The notes below the pieces were generated by a model. It was not told the origin of the DNA and did not search any database. It worked only from the letters and a program-made list of their open reading frames with translations. A DNA stretch of 64,000 bases. Origin: Nocardia sp. NBC_01503 (GTDB taxonomy: Bacteria; Actinomycetota; Actinomycetes; Mycobacteriales; Mycobacteriaceae). Positions 35,331 through 44,211 of the stretch are shown in pieces. Every line of letters begins with the position of its first letter. The stretch's first letter is position 1. The position numbers and the translations under genes are program-made. The stretch is taken from NCBI RefSeq assembly GCF_036327755.1, contig NZ_CP109596.1:3472001-3536000 (forward strand). Reading direction: 5' to 3'.

Positions 35331-36017
35331 ATGCGCATTCTGGTAGTCGACGACGACCGCGCGGTCCGGGAATCGCTGCGTCGCTCGCTGACCTTCAACG
35401 GCTACACCGTCGACCTCGCCGTCGACGGTCTCGACGCCCTCGAGAAGACAACCAGTCAGCGGCCCGATGCCCTGGTACTCGACGTGATGATGCCTCGAAT
35501 GGATGGGCTCGAGGTATGCCGGCGGCTCCGCAGCACCGGTGACGATCTGCCGATTCTGGTGCTCACGGCACGGGATTCGGTCTCCGAGCGCGTCGCCGGA
35601 TTGGACGCCGGGGCCGATGACTATCTACCCAAGCCGTTCGCGCTCGAGGAGTTGCTGGCGCGACTACGCGCACTGCTGCGCCGCACCACGGTGGATCAGG
35701 GCGAGGTCTCCGAGACCATGACCTTCGCGGACCTGTCGCTGGACCCGGTCACCCGCGAGGTGCTGCGCGCCGAGCGCCCGATCAGCTTGACCCGCACCGA
35801 GTTCTCGCTGCTGGAGATGCTGATGGCCAATCCGCGCCGGGTGCTCACCCGCAGCCGCATTCTCGAAGAGGTGTGGGGCTACGACTTTCCCACCTCCGGT
35901 AACGCGCTCGAGGTGTACATCGGCTATCTGCGCCGCAAGACCGAGGCAGAGGGTGAGCCGCGACTCATCCACACCGTGCGTGGCGTCGGCTACGTACTGC
36001 GCGAGACCCCGCCGTAG
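35331..36017 (+). CDS. mprA: Response regulator MprA
   Basis: OmpR-family response regulator, 228 aa. The receiver domain has the acidic pair (VVDDDRAV), the phospho-acceptor Asp ([15 protein letters not shown]) and the conserved Lys ([15 protein letters not shown]). The C-terminal winged helix ([47 protein letters not shown]) binds DNA. It corresponds to M. tuberculosis MprA (Rv0981), an envelope-stress regulator controlling sigE, sigB and pepD (literature). It is followed by its kinase and probably autoregulates through the repeat at 35291-35310. Confidence 0.95.
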   Translation: MRILVVDDDRAVRESLRRSLTFNGYTVDLAVDGLDALEKTTSQRPDALVLDVMMPRMDGLEVCRRLRSTGDDLPILVLTARDSVSERVAGLDAGADDYLPKPFALEELLARLRALLRRTTVDQGEVSETMTFADLSLDPVTREVLRAERPISLTRTEFSLLEMLMANPRRVLTRSRILEEVWGYDFPTSGNALEVYIGYLRRKTEAEGEPRLIHTVRGVGYVLRETPP

Positions 36018-36091
36018 GGTCCGGGCTCGTGGGCAGAACAGTTCCCCGGCGGCCGGTGGTCGCCGGGCTCGCCAAATCGCCGGAACCCGAT

Positions 36092-37483
36092 ATGCGCCCG
36101 CCGATGCCGCTCACGCGCTCGGTGTCGCTGCGCTGGCGGGTGACGCTGCTGGCCGCCTCGGTGGTGGCGGTCGCGGTGGCCTTCACCTCCATTGCCGCCT
36201 ATGCGATGGTGGCGCGGTCGTTGTACGCCGATGTGGACGCGCAATTGAAGGCGCGCGCATCGCTGATGATCGACAACAACTTCGATTCACTGGGTTTCCA
36301 GTCCATCGTGCTGGCGGGCCTGTACTCCAATGACGTCGGCGTCGCGCTGATCTTCCCGGACCTGTCCCCGTATGTACCGCCGCAGACCACCAATCCGCCT
36401 GTGGGCAAGCAGGAATTGGCGGTGGCGCGCGGGGAGATCGGTTTCTCGTTGCGCACGGTCGACAATCAGCGCGTGCTGGCCCGGCGCACGCATTCGGGCT
36501 CCACCCTGGTGGTTTCGCAGCGACTGCAACCCACCCGGGAGGTGCTCGACCGGCTGGCCTGGCTGCTGTTCGTGGTCGGCGGTTGCGGCGTCATGCTGGC
36601 GGCGGCGGCCGGAACGGCGGTGGGGCGCACCGGTTTGCGGCCCATCGCGAGATTGACCGCGGCCACCGAACGGGTGGCCCGCACCGATGACCTGACACCC
36701 ATTCCGGTGACCGGTGATGATGAACTCGCCCGGCTCACCGAGAGTTTCAACACCATGCTGCGCGCGCTCACCGAATCCCGGGAGCGGCAGCGCAGATTGG
36801 TGGCCGACGCCGGCCATGAGCTCAAGACGCCACTGACTTCATTGCGCACCAATATGGAGTTGCTCATCGCCTCATCGCGTCCGGGCGCACCGCGTATTCC
36901 GGATGAGGATATGGCCGAACTGCGCTCCGATGTCATGGCGCAGATCGAGGAATTGTCCACATTGGTGGGCGATCTGGTGGACCTGGCGCGTGAGGACGCA
37001 CCCGAGACGGTCTACGAACAGGTCGATATCGGCGATGTGGTGGAGCGTGCCCTCGAACGCGCCCGGCGCCGCCGCACCGGCATCGAATTCGATGCTTCAC
37101 TGCGGCCGTGGTTCGTCTACGGGCATGAGGCCGGGCTCGAACGCGCCATCCTCAACGTGCTCGACAATGCCGCCAAATGGAGTCCGGCGGGTGGTTCGGT
37201 GCGGGTCTCCATGCGCGAGAACGGGCGCGGTCTGCTCGAATTGGCGGTGGACGATGCCGGGCCGGGCATTCCGCCCAATGAACGCGATCTGGTGTTCGAG
37301 CGCTTCTACCGCACCACGGCCTCGCGCTCCATGCCCGGCTCCGGGCTGGGATTGGCGATCGTGAAGCAGGTGGTCACCAAGCACGGCGGCACCATCACCA
37401 TCGACACTTCCGACCGGGGCGGCGCGCTGATCCGTATCGTTCTTCCTGGCGAAGGGAATCCCTTCGCGGGTGTAGAGCAGTAG
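36092..37483 (+). CDS. mprB: Sensor histidine kinase MprB
   Basis: About 463 aa. The first membrane segment (RWRVTLLAASVVAVAVAFTSIAAYAM) is followed by an extracytoplasmic domain of about 130 residues, a second membrane segment (WLLFVVGGCGVMLAAAAGTAV), HAMP, the phospho-acceptor His in DAGHELKTPLTSLRTNMELL, and ATPase boxes N (LNVLDNAAKWSP), G1 (VDDAGPGIPP), F (FERFYRT) and G2 (GSGLGLAIVKQV). It partners MprA. The start may be GTG 36029 or ATG 36092; I prefer 36092 because the extra residues do not match the family. Confidence 0.93.
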   Translation: MRPPMPLTRSVSLRWRVTLLAASVVAVAVAFTSIAAYAMVARSLYADVDAQLKARASLMIDNNFDSLGFQSIVLAGLYSNDVGVALIFPDLSPYVPPQTTNPPVGKQELAVARGEIGFSLRTVDNQRVLARRTHSGSTLVVSQRLQPTREVLDRLAWLLFVVGGCGVMLAAAAGTAVGRTGLRPIARLTAATERVARTDDLTPIPVTGDDELARLTESFNTMLRALTESRERQRRLVADAGHELKTPLTSLRTNMELLIASSRPGAPRIPDEDMAELRSDVMAQIEELSTLVGDLVDLAREDAPETVYEQVDIGDVVERALERARRRRTGIEFDASLRPWFVYGHEAGLERAILNVLDNAAKWSPAGGSVRVSMRENGRGLLELAVDDAGPGIPPNERDLVFERFYRTTASRSMPGSGLGLAIVKQVVTKHGGTITIDTSDRGGALIRIVLPGEGNPFAGVEQ

Positions 37484-37518
37484 CGAAGCGGAAAACGCTC
37501 CGGAAAAAGCAAGCGCGG

Positions 37519-37538
37519 TCTCAGTCCGCTCTCAGTCG
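37519..37538 (+). promoter_or_regulatory. Direct repeat upstream of pepD, probable MprA box
   Basis: TCTCAGTC at 37519 and 37530, again with an 11-bp period and the same first eight bases as the pair upstream of mprA. It lies 45 nt before the pepD start. Confidence 0.7.
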
Positions 37539-37582
37539 TCACCGCCACGCTTGGCAACGAGACTCGAGGAGAAACGAGAAAC

Positions 37583-39334
37583 ATGACCGAGGATTCGAAG
37601 CGGGACCCCGAAGCCACTCCCGGCCCCGCCGCCGCGCAGCCCGATCCCCACGCTGCCGCGCAGTCGCCCGCCACCCCCGGCGTCCCCGCGACCCCGGCTC
37701 ATGGTGAAACCCCCGCCCAGCCCGGAACGCCCACCCCGCCCAAATTCGGGATCGATACCCCCGCCGCCGAATCCACCGGTGGCCAATCCGCCGGCGCTCC
37801 GGGGCCCTCCGCGCCCCACGGCGATCCGCGTACCGAGTCGTTCGATGGTTTCGGTAGCGCTCCGGCGGGCCAGGCCGCCCCGGAAGGCTTTGCGGCCCCG
37901 CAGGGTTCGGCCATGCCGAGTGCCTGGGCGCGGTCGCACAGCGGGCCGCAGGGTCCGGCGCAGGGCTATCCGGCCCAGCCGCATGGCGCCCAGCCGTACG
38001 GCGGGCAGCCGTACGGCGCTGCCACACAACAGCTTCCAACCGGCGGGACCGAACAACTACCCGTCGGTCCGTATGGCCAGGCGTACGCGGCGTCGGGGGC
38101 CGGGTACGCCCAGGGCATGGGCGGCCAGCGACACACCGAGCCGATCTTCGGTGCGCCCGGTGGTCCGGGACAGCCGCCGATGGGACCGGGCGCGGGTTTC
38201 CCGGGTGAGCCCGGCGCGCCCAAGCGCTCCGGTAAGACCGGTCTGGTCGCCGGTGCGGTGGTGCTGGCACTGCTGAGCGGCGGTATCGGCGGCGCGGTCG
38301 GTGCCCTGGCCACCCGCGACGGCAATGGCGGCACGAGCATCACCAACGCACTCGACGCCCCCAAGCCGAATGTGAACACGGTGGCCAACGCCCCGGCCGG
38401 TTCGGTGCAGGCCGTCGCGCAGAAGGTGCTGCCGAGCGTGGTCATGATCCGCGTCGCGGGTCAGAAGGCCGAGGGCGAGGGCTCCGGTGTGGTGCTCTCC
38501 ACCGACGGTCTGATCCTCACCAACAATCACGTGGTGAGCGGTGCGGGCCCGAACGCCACCATGGAGGTCGCCTTCAGTGACGGCACCACGGCGGCGGCGC
38601 AGCTGGTCGGCGCGGATCCGGTCTCGGACCTGGCGGTCGTGAAGGTGCCGAACAAGCAGGGGCTGAAGCCGATCGAGCTCGGCTCGTCGAGCGGTCTCCA
38701 GGTCGGTGAATCGGTGGTCGCGGTCGGTTCGCCGCTCGGGCTGGCGGGCACGGTGACCACGGGCATCGTCTCCTCGCTGAACCGTCCGGTCTCGACCAGC
38801 GGCGAGCCGGGTTCGCAGGGCACCGTCATCGATGCCATCCAGACCGATGCCGCCATCAATCCGGGCAATTCCGGTGGCGCACTGGTGGATATGAACGGCA
38901 AGCTGATCGGTATCAATACCGCCATCGCCACGCTCGGGGTCTCCGAGACCGCGGGTGGGCAGAGCGGCTCCATCGGCCTCGGCTTCGCCATTCCGGTGGA
39001 TCAGGCCCGCCGGGTCGCCGATGAGTTGATCAAGAACGGTAAGGCCACCTACGCGCAGATCGGCGTGAAGGTGCGCGCGCAGGACGATGTCAACGGTGCT
39101 CGCGTGCTGGAGGTGACCGCGGACGGTCCGGCCGCCAAGGCGGGTATCCCCAACAATGTGATCGTCACCAAACTCGACGACCAGGTGATCGATTCGGGCA
39201 ATGCCCTCATCGCGGCGGTGCGTTCGCACCGGCCGGGCGACAAGGTCAAGGTGACCTACACCGACGATCAGGGCAAGAATGCGAAGACCGTCGAGGTGAC
39301 CCTCGGCGAGGCGGCGGCGGAGGGCGGTCGATGA
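37583..39334 (+). CDS. pepD: HtrA-like membrane serine protease PepD
   Basis: 583 aa. A 200-residue Pro/Gly/Gln-rich cytoplasmic N-terminus precedes a membrane segment (TGLVAGAVVLALLSGGIGGAVGAL), then a trypsin-like domain with the catalytic His (LTNNHVVSGAGPNA), Asp (DPVSDLAVVKVPN) and Ser (NPGNSGGALVDMNG), and a C-terminal PDZ domain (IGVKVRAQDDVNGARVLEVT). It corresponds to PepD (Rv0983), a protease/chaperone of envelope stress controlled by MprAB. GAGGAGAAACG gives the ribosome site. The stop overlaps the next open frame. Confidence 0.95.
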   Translation: MTEDSKRDPEATPGPAAAQPDPHAAAQSPATPGVPATPAHGETPAQPGTPTPPKFGIDTPAAESTGGQSAGAPGPSAPHGDPRTESFDGFGSAPAGQAAPEGFAAPQGSAMPSAWARSHSGPQGPAQGYPAQPHGAQPYGGQPYGAATQQLPTGGTEQLPVGPYGQAYAASGAGYAQGMGGQRHTEPIFGAPGGPGQPPMGPGAGFPGEPGAPKRSGKTGLVAGAVVLALLSGGIGGAVGALATRDGNGGTSITNALDAPKPNVNTVANAPAGSVQAVAQKVLPSVVMIRVAGQKAEGEGSGVVLSTDGLILTNNHVVSGAGPNATMEVAFSDGTTAAAQLVGADPVSDLAVVKVPNKQGLKPIELGSSSGLQVGESVVAVGSPLGLAGTVTTGIVSSLNRPVSTSGEPGSQGTVIDAIQTDAAINPGNSGGALVDMNGKLIGINTAIATLGVSETAGGQSGSIGLGFAIPVDQARRVADELIKNGKATYAQIGVKVRAQDDVNGARVLEVTADGPAAKAGIPNNVIVTKLDDQVIDSGNALIAAVRSHRPGDKVKVTYTDDQGKNAKTVEVTLGEAAAEGGR

Positions 39335-39474
39335 TGCGGCACGAAAGCGGACGAATTCCGACCCCCGCGATCCGGGTCACCCCGGACGGTGGCTGGGAGC
39401 TGTTGTCGGACAACGGCACTGTGATGTCGGGCGCAGCCGCCGGAGTGTCGGGCGCAGGCGCTACGGTTACCACC

Positions 39475-39969
39475 ATGGAAATCGATGCCGCTGTGGCGGG
39501 CCGTGCTCTTGTCGTGGTCGTCGACGACCGAACCGCCCATGGCGGAGTGGATTCCTTCGGGCCGCTGGTCACCGAACTACTCACCGAGGCCGGCTTCCTG
39601 GTCGACGCTTCGGTCTCGGTGCAGGCCGATGAGGTCGAGATCCGCAATGCGCTCAATACCGCCGTCATCGGCGGTGTCGATCTGGTGATCTCGGTCGGCG
39701 GCACCGGGATGTCCCCGCGTGATGTCACCCCGGAGGCCACCGAAGAGGTGCTCGATCGGGTGCTGCCCGGTATCAGCGAGGCGCTGCGCGCCTCCGGTCT
39801 GGCCTCGGGTTCGCTGGACGCGGGGCTGTCCCGCGGGCTGGCGGGTGTCTCCGGTTCGACCCTGGTGGTGAACCTGCCGGGTTCGCGGGCCGCGATCCGC
39901 GACGGTATGGCCACGCTCGGCCCGCTGGCCAGCCGGGTCATCGATGAATTGTCCGGCCTCGCTGAATGA
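39475..39969 (+). CDS. moaB2: MoaB/MogA-like molybdenum cofactor protein
   Basis: About 164 aa: GRALVVVVDDRTAHGGVDSFGPLV, then VSVGGTGMSPRDVTPEAT (the MPT-binding SxGGTG motif) and SGSTLVVNLPGS. It matches M. tuberculosis MoaB2 (Rv0984). Family members adenylylate molybdopterin or act as paralogues of that enzyme. The open frame begins at 39331, overlapping the pepD stop, but the first 48 residues are not family-like; a TACGGT hexamer ends 7 nt before the ATG at 39475, compatible with a leaderless start. Longer start not excluded. Confidence 0.88.
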   Translation: MEIDAAVAGRALVVVVDDRTAHGGVDSFGPLVTELLTEAGFLVDASVSVQADEVEIRNALNTAVIGGVDLVISVGGTGMSPRDVTPEATEEVLDRVLPGISEALRASGLASGSLDAGLSRGLAGVSGSTLVVNLPGSRAAIRDGMATLGPLASRVIDELSGLAE

Positions 39970-40190
39970 CGGCTGAATCCGGCGAATCCCAGGATTCCTC
40001 CGACGCACCCCGCCCGGCCGGTCGCCGGGCGGGGTCTCGTCGTATTTCGGCCGCGGACGCGGCCAAGCTAGCGGCCATCTTCGGCGAGGATCTGCCCGCC
40101 ACCACCAAAGACGAGCGCGCCCCCGAACCGGATTCGGGGCAGTCGGGCGACGACTGGTTGCGCTCGCAGGTGCCGCCGCATCACGGCTGA
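39966..40190 (+). CDS. Small charged hypothetical protein, 74 aa
   Basis: Overlaps moaB2 by 4 nt (ATGA), so it is translationally coupled. The sequence is hydrophilic, with a short conserved-looking helix (RRISAADAAKLAAIFGEDLP) between disordered ends and a C-terminal DDWLRSQVPPHHG. No known domain is recognised. The position after moaB2 suggests a small actinobacterial accessory protein, with no function assigned. Confidence 0.7.
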   Translation: MTAESGESQDSSDAPRPAGRRAGSRRISAADAAKLAAIFGEDLPATTKDERAPEPDSGQSGDDWLRSQVPPHHG

Positions 40191-40208
40191 ATTCACTCGC
40201 GATTCGGC

Positions 40209-40236
40209 TGAGCGCGCTCACTGTTGAGTGTGCTCA
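40209..40236. promoter_or_regulatory. Two tandem 12-bp palindromes upstream of the porin locus
   Basis: TGAGCGCGCTCA (40209-40220, a perfect palindrome) and TGAGTGTGCTCA (40225-40236, arms TGAG/CTCA) are 16 bp apart start to start. They lie about 100 bp before the predicted porin promoter. They look like paired operator sites or, less likely, a weak terminator for moaB2. No regulator can be named. Confidence 0.45.
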
Positions 40237-40336
40237 CAATCGCATTCCCGCGTAGTGCGCGCGGCATTCTCCCCGCTCGGCGGTGGATATCACATTCGCG
40301 TCGGTTCATCGCGGTATTCGCATGTTTATCAATCTG

Positions 40337-40366
40337 TTGCCAAATAGTTGCGGATGTGGCTAGTGT
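40337..40366 (+). promoter_or_regulatory. Predicted promoter of porin pair 1
   Basis: TTGCCA (40337-40342) and TAGTGT (40361-40366) with 18 bp between. Transcription near 40373 would give a leader of about 130 nt; parts of that leader (CGGTGGTCG and the AACCTGATGAGGG just before the start) recur upstream of the second porin pair. Confidence 0.45.
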
Positions 40367-40506
40367 CTCGCTCGGGTCGATAAAGATACGCGTCCAAAGG
40401 GTTTGAGCAGACTGCTTGACATTTGCTCACTGGAATTGGATATGCGTGGCCCGGAGCCAGCTTCGGTGGTCGGAGCTGCATGCGAGAGAACCTGATGAGG
40501 GAACGA

Positions 40507-41187
40507 ATGAGCGAGAACCGCACCAGCGGTGTCCGTCGCGCCGTCCGCATTGCGGGCATCGGCGCTGCTGCCTCCGTGGCGCTCGGTCTGATGTCGACCG
40601 GCGCGGCCAATGCCGATACCTTCGTGCCGTTGCCGGACGGTCAGAAGGTGGCTCCGGGTGGAGCCGTCACCATCACCCGCACGGGTGAGCACGCCCTGAT
40701 CTCGCCGTCGCTGGCCGCCAATGGCGCGGGCCGCGTGGTGTGGGTCTCGGGCAACGCGGTCGCCGATGTCGCCGAAACTCCGGAGGGCACGGTCGGGCCG
40801 AACAATGGCGCCGCCAATCTGCCGGGTTCGAACAACTCCTCGACCCACGGCGCCTCGCGCCTCACCACCGGCTACATCGTCGGTTGCCAGGTCGATATCG
40901 CGAGCAACGCGATCTCAGCCGGTGTCTCGGGTGGCATCAATCTCAGCGGTGGCAGCCTCGGTGGCTCGGTCGGTCTGAACCTCGGCCCGGGTGAGGTCAA
41001 GTTCGTCGAGATCGACGCCAAGGACATCCTGAAGGCGGGCCACTACTCGGTCGAGTACCAGGACGCGCAGATCCAGGTGAACGGCTGTGCCGGTTACGCC
41101 CAGGCGCGCGCGTACACCGTCGTCGAGGTCATCGGCGACCACTACTCCAAGACCACCCTCTACGGGCAGCCGTTCAGCCTCGGCTGA
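40507..41187 (+). CDS. MspA-family porin subunit, type A, copy 1
   Basis: 226 aa outer-membrane channel subunit. A signal peptide (VRIAGIGAAASVALGLMSTGAANA) precedes the mature start DTFVPLPDGQKV. The MspA beta-barrel family pattern is clear: ITRTGEHALISPSLAANGAGRVVWVSG, GYIVGCQVDI, and a C-terminal GCAGYAQARAYTVVEVIGDHYSKTTLYGQPF. It pairs with the type B gene 65 nt downstream. N. farcinica has adjacent NfpA and NfpB that form a hetero-oligomeric channel (literature), so this pair is the likely counterpart. Start set by MSENRTSG and GAGGGAACGA. Confidence 0.94.
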   Translation: MSENRTSGVRRAVRIAGIGAAASVALGLMSTGAANADTFVPLPDGQKVAPGGAVTITRTGEHALISPSLAANGAGRVVWVSGNAVADVAETPEGTVGPNNGAANLPGSNNSSTHGASRLTTGYIVGCQVDIASNAISAGVSGGINLSGGSLGGSVGLNLGPGEVKFVEIDAKDILKAGHYSVEYQDAQIQVNGCAGYAQARAYTVVEVIGDHYSKTTLYGQPFSLG

Positions 41188-41252
41188 CGCTCCGTTCTGA
41201 ACAGCAAATTCACTACTCGCGTAAGCGAATTCGACCCTAGAGGGATATACCA

Positions 41253-41924
41253 ATGAACATCCGCAAGTCTGTGGCACGGGCGGCCGGTATCGCCGCCGTC
41301 GCCACCGCCGCGCTCGGCCTGTTCTCCACCGGCGCCGCCAATGCCGACACCTTCGTTCCGCTGCCCGGTGGCGAACTCACCAAGACGCTGTCCGATGGCA
41401 CTGTCGTGACCGTTCGCATGGTCGGTGAATCGGCCAATATCAGCCCGTCCATGGGCGCCACTCCGGTGCACCGCAATGCCTGGGTCTCGGGCAGCGCGCA
41501 GGTCGAGCTGTCGGGTGCCAACGGCGCCGTCGGCGGCAAGATCTTCCCCGGTTACGTGGTGGGTTGCCAGGTCGACATCTCCGGTGGCGGCGCCACCGGA
41601 GGTGCCGAAGGCGGCGCCAACTGGGATGGTTCGAGCCCGTCGGCCGGCGCCACCAGTGGTGCCAACCTGACCCTCGGCCCCGGCCAGTCGCGCTCGTTCT
41701 ACGTGCTCGATCTCGAGCAGGCCGATGACTTCGGCAGCGAGTCGCACAAGGTTCGCAATGCGTTCAAGGGCTCGAACGGCTCGGTCACCTGGGCCGACGA
41801 GACCATCGGTCTGACCGGTTGCGGCGGTTACGCCCAGGCACGCTCCTTCGTGAGCGTCGAGGTCGAGACCGACAACGTGATCTCCTGGGTGACCCTCTGG
41901 GGTCAGCCCTTCAGCCTCGGCTGA
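41253..41924 (+). CDS. MspA-family porin subunit, type B, copy 1
   Basis: 223 aa. Signal peptide MNIRKSVARAAGIAAVATAALGLFSTGAANA, then DTFVPLPGGELTKTLSDGTVVTV. Unlike type A it has the segment SFYVLDLEQADDFGSESHKVRN and a Gly/Ala-rich loop (SGGGATGGAEGG). The terminal GCGGYAQARSFVSVEVETDNVISWVTLWGQPF is family-typical. AGAGGGATATACC is the ribosome site. It should form the hetero-oligomeric channel with the type A subunit. A strong hairpin follows. Confidence 0.94.
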   Translation: MNIRKSVARAAGIAAVATAALGLFSTGAANADTFVPLPGGELTKTLSDGTVVTVRMVGESANISPSMGATPVHRNAWVSGSAQVELSGANGAVGGKIFPGYVVGCQVDISGGGATGGAEGGANWDGSSPSAGATSGANLTLGPGQSRSFYVLDLEQADDFGSESHKVRNAFKGSNGSVTWADETIGLTGCGGYAQARSFVSVEVETDNVISWVTLWGQPFSLG

Positions 41925-41947
41925 TTCCTCCCGCTCCGCGGAAGGCC

Positions 41948-41982
41948 AAGGGACCCGGCGCTTTTAGCGCCGGGTCCCTTTT
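41948..41982 (+). terminator. Intrinsic terminator of porin pair 1
   Basis: AAGGGACCCGGCGC (41948-41961), 5-nt loop, GCGCCGGGTCCCTT (41967-41980), then TT. A 14-bp perfect stem. The following stretch to 42232 (about 250 bp) is less GC-rich and must hold the promoter of pair 2; I cannot fix its hexamers. Confidence 0.85.
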
Positions 41983-42232
41983 GCTATCCATAGCATTCTC
42001 GACATACATGCGGGATAGGCGCGGGACCTTGTGCGGTTGCACTGGATTCGGTTCTCTCACACCTCGCAGATCACAGTGGTGATGTAAAGTGCCCAGCGTC
42101 GCTACACATTAAGAATTTGTTAGCAGTAACACAGCGGCAACAATGTGGCGACAAACTTACCCGGGGTTCCCCAAGAGCCCTTTTCAACCTCGGTGGTCGA
42201 GGTTGACCGCAAGAAACCTGATGAGGGGAAGT

Positions 42233-42913
42233 ATGAGCGAGAACCGCACCCACGGTCTGCGTCGTGGTGCCCGCATTGCGGGTATCGGCGCGGCCGCGGC
42301 CGTGGCCATCGGCCTTTTTTCGACTGGTGCTGCTAATGCCGATACCTTCGTACCGTTGCCGGACGGTCAGAAGGCTGCGCCCAGTGGGACTGTCACCATC
42401 ACCCGTACGGGTGAGCACGCCATCATTTCGCCGTCGCTGGCTGCCAACGGTGTCGGTCGCGTTGTCTGGGTCACCGGCAACGCAGTCGCCGAAATCACCG
42501 AGACGCCCGAAGGCGAGATCGGTCCGAACAACGGTCCGGCCAATGGCGACGGGTCCAACAATTCCTCCACCCATGGCGCCTCTCAGTTGAGCACCGGTTA
42601 CATCGTCGGCTGCCAGGTGAACATTGCCGACAATGCCATCACCGCAGGGCTTTCCGGCGGCATCAGCCTCACCGATGCCTCGCTCGGTGGCTCCATCGGC
42701 ATCAATCTCGGCCCGGGCGAGGTCAAGTTCGTTCAGGTCGATTACAAGGATGTCCTGAAGCCGGGCACCTACTCGGTCGAGTACCAGGATGCTCAGATTC
42801 AACTCCAGGGTTGCGCGGGTTACGCCCAGGCGCGGTCGTACACCACCGTCGAGATCATCGGCAACAACTACTCCAAGACCACCCTGTACGGCCAGCCGTT
42901 CAGCATCGGCTGA
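42233..42913 (+). CDS. MspA-family porin subunit, type A, copy 2
   Basis: 226 aa, near-duplicate of the gene at 40507: same start (MSENRTHGLRRGARIAG), same signal peptide end (GAANADTFVPLPDGQK), same barrel signatures, with substitutions throughout (GEIGPNNGPANGDGSNN for GTVGPNNGAANLPGSNN). The start lies 1,726 bp after that of copy 1. GAGGGGAAGT is the ribosome site. It is encoded 64 nt before its type B partner. Confidence 0.94.
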   Translation: MSENRTHGLRRGARIAGIGAAAAVAIGLFSTGAANADTFVPLPDGQKAAPSGTVTITRTGEHAIISPSLAANGVGRVVWVTGNAVAEITETPEGEIGPNNGPANGDGSNNSSTHGASQLSTGYIVGCQVNIADNAITAGLSGGISLTDASLGGSIGINLGPGEVKFVQVDYKDVLKPGTYSVEYQDAQIQLQGCAGYAQARSYTTVEIIGNNYSKTTLYGQPFSIG

Positions 42914-42977
42914 TAGTGGTCACCCCCGCCAAATCACTTCTCGCGCAAGCGAATTCAACCCTCGAGGGAAAACTGTA

Positions 42978-43664
42978 ATGAACATCCGTAAGACTGTGGC
43001 GCGGGTGGCCGGTGTCGGCGCTGTCGCAACCGCCGCTCTTGGCCTGTTCTCCACCGGCGCTGCCAACGCCGATACGTTCGTCGGCCTGCCGGGCGGCGAA
43101 CTCACCAAGACCCTGTCCGACGGCACCGTGGTGACGGTCAAGCTGGTCGGCGAATCCGCCAACATCAACCCCTCCATGGGTGCGACCCCGCTGCACCGCA
43201 ATGCCTGGGTTTCGGCATCGGCGCAGGTCGAGCTGTCCGGCAATCCCGATTCGGGTGCCACCGGCGGCAGCATCTACCCGGGTTACGTGGTCGGCTGCCA
43301 GGTGAACATCGCCGGTGGTGACACCAGCGCCGGAGCAACCGGTGGCGCTTCCTGGGACAGCTCGGGCAATGTCACCCCGTCCGCCGGTGCCACCGGTGGC
43401 GGCAACCTGAATCTCGGTCCGGGCCAGGCGAAGTCGTTCTACGTGCTCGACCTGGAGCAGGCCGACGACTTCGGCTCCGAATCACACAAGGTCCGTAACA
43501 AGTTCAAGGGCGACAGCGGTTCGGTCACCTGGGCGGACGAGACCATCGGCCTGAACGGCTGCGCGGGCTACGCCCAGGCGCGTGCCTTCGTCAGCGTCGA
43601 GGTCGAGACCGACAATGTGATCACCTGGGTCACCCTGTGGGGCCAGCCGTTCTCGATCGGCTGA
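42978..43664 (+). CDS. MspA-family porin subunit, type B, copy 2
   Basis: 228 aa, duplicate of the gene at 41253 (starts 1,725 bp apart). Signal peptide MNIRKTVARVAGVGAVATAALGLFSTGAANA, then DTFVGLPGGELTKTLSDG. It carries a longer Gly/Ser-rich loop (NPDSGATGGSIYPG and GDTSAGATGGASWDSSGN) than copy 1, which could alter the channel vestibule or surface. CTCGAGGGAAAAC gives the ribosome site. Confidence 0.94.
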   Translation: MNIRKTVARVAGVGAVATAALGLFSTGAANADTFVGLPGGELTKTLSDGTVVTVKLVGESANINPSMGATPLHRNAWVSASAQVELSGNPDSGATGGSIYPGYVVGCQVNIAGGDTSAGATGGASWDSSGNVTPSAGATGGGNLNLGPGQAKSFYVLDLEQADDFGSESHKVRNKFKGDSGSVTWADETIGLNGCAGYAQARAFVSVEVETDNVITWVTLWGQPFSIG

Positions 43665-43679
43665 TCTCGACAACGTAAG

Positions 43680-43718
43680 ACGAACGGGCCCGGCGCATTT
43701 CGCGCCGGGCCCGTTCGT
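43680..43718. terminator. Bidirectional hairpin between porin pair 2 and mscL
   Basis: ACGAACGGGCCCGGCGC (43680-43696), 5-nt loop, GCGCCGGGCCCGTTCGT (43702-43718). A perfect 17-bp stem between convergent genes. Confidence 0.85.
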
Positions 43719-43723
43719 GTATT

Positions 43724-44131
43724 TCATATCTCGTGCCTGCCACCGGAACTGCCATTGCGCCCTTCGGCGAGCAGATCTCGAATCTGGTGCAGCAGTTCAT
43801 TATCGGTGAGTGAGGCGTCGACATTGCCCCAGCGCGCCTTGGCCTTGGTGGCCGGGAGCACCAGGATGAAGTAGAGCAGGGCCGCGATGATGAGGAAGTC
43901 CAGCGCGGCGGTGATGATGGGTCCGATGGCGACGAAGGTCGCCGGTTTGTCCGCCACCAATTGGAATCCGAGCCCGAGTTCATTGGTGCCGCCGAACACC
44001 GCGAGCAGTGGATTGATGACCCCATTGCTGAACGCGGTGACAACGGCGACGAATGCGGTACCGATGACGACCGCGACGGCCAGGTCGACCACATTGCCGC
44101 GAAGCAGAAAATCCTTGAAACCCTTGAGCAT
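43724..44131 (-). CDS. mscL: Large-conductance mechanosensitive channel
   Basis: 135 aa. Amphipathic N-terminus MLKGFKDFLLRGNVVDLAVAVVIGTAF (TM1, the pore-lining helix), GGTNELGLGF loop, TM2 (ALDFLIIAALLYFILVLP), and a short cytoplasmic helix (LTDNELLHQIRDLLAEG). It opens under membrane tension to release solutes during hypo-osmotic shock. It corresponds to Rv0985c. It lies 80 nt after the SAF-domain gene, which is on the same strand. Confidence 0.96.
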   Translation of the reverse strand: MLKGFKDFLLRGNVVDLAVAVVIGTAFVAVVTAFSNGVINPLLAVFGGTNELGLGFQLVADKPATFVAIGPIITAALDFLIIAALLYFILVLPATKAKARWGNVDASLTDNELLHQIRDLLAEGRNGSSGGRHEI

Positions 44132-44211
44132 TGCCGAAAACTCCTCTGCTTGATGGCGGGTGGAGCCTGCGTGATGCGCTATCGGGGATGCTAGTTCACC
44201 AATCGGCCGGG

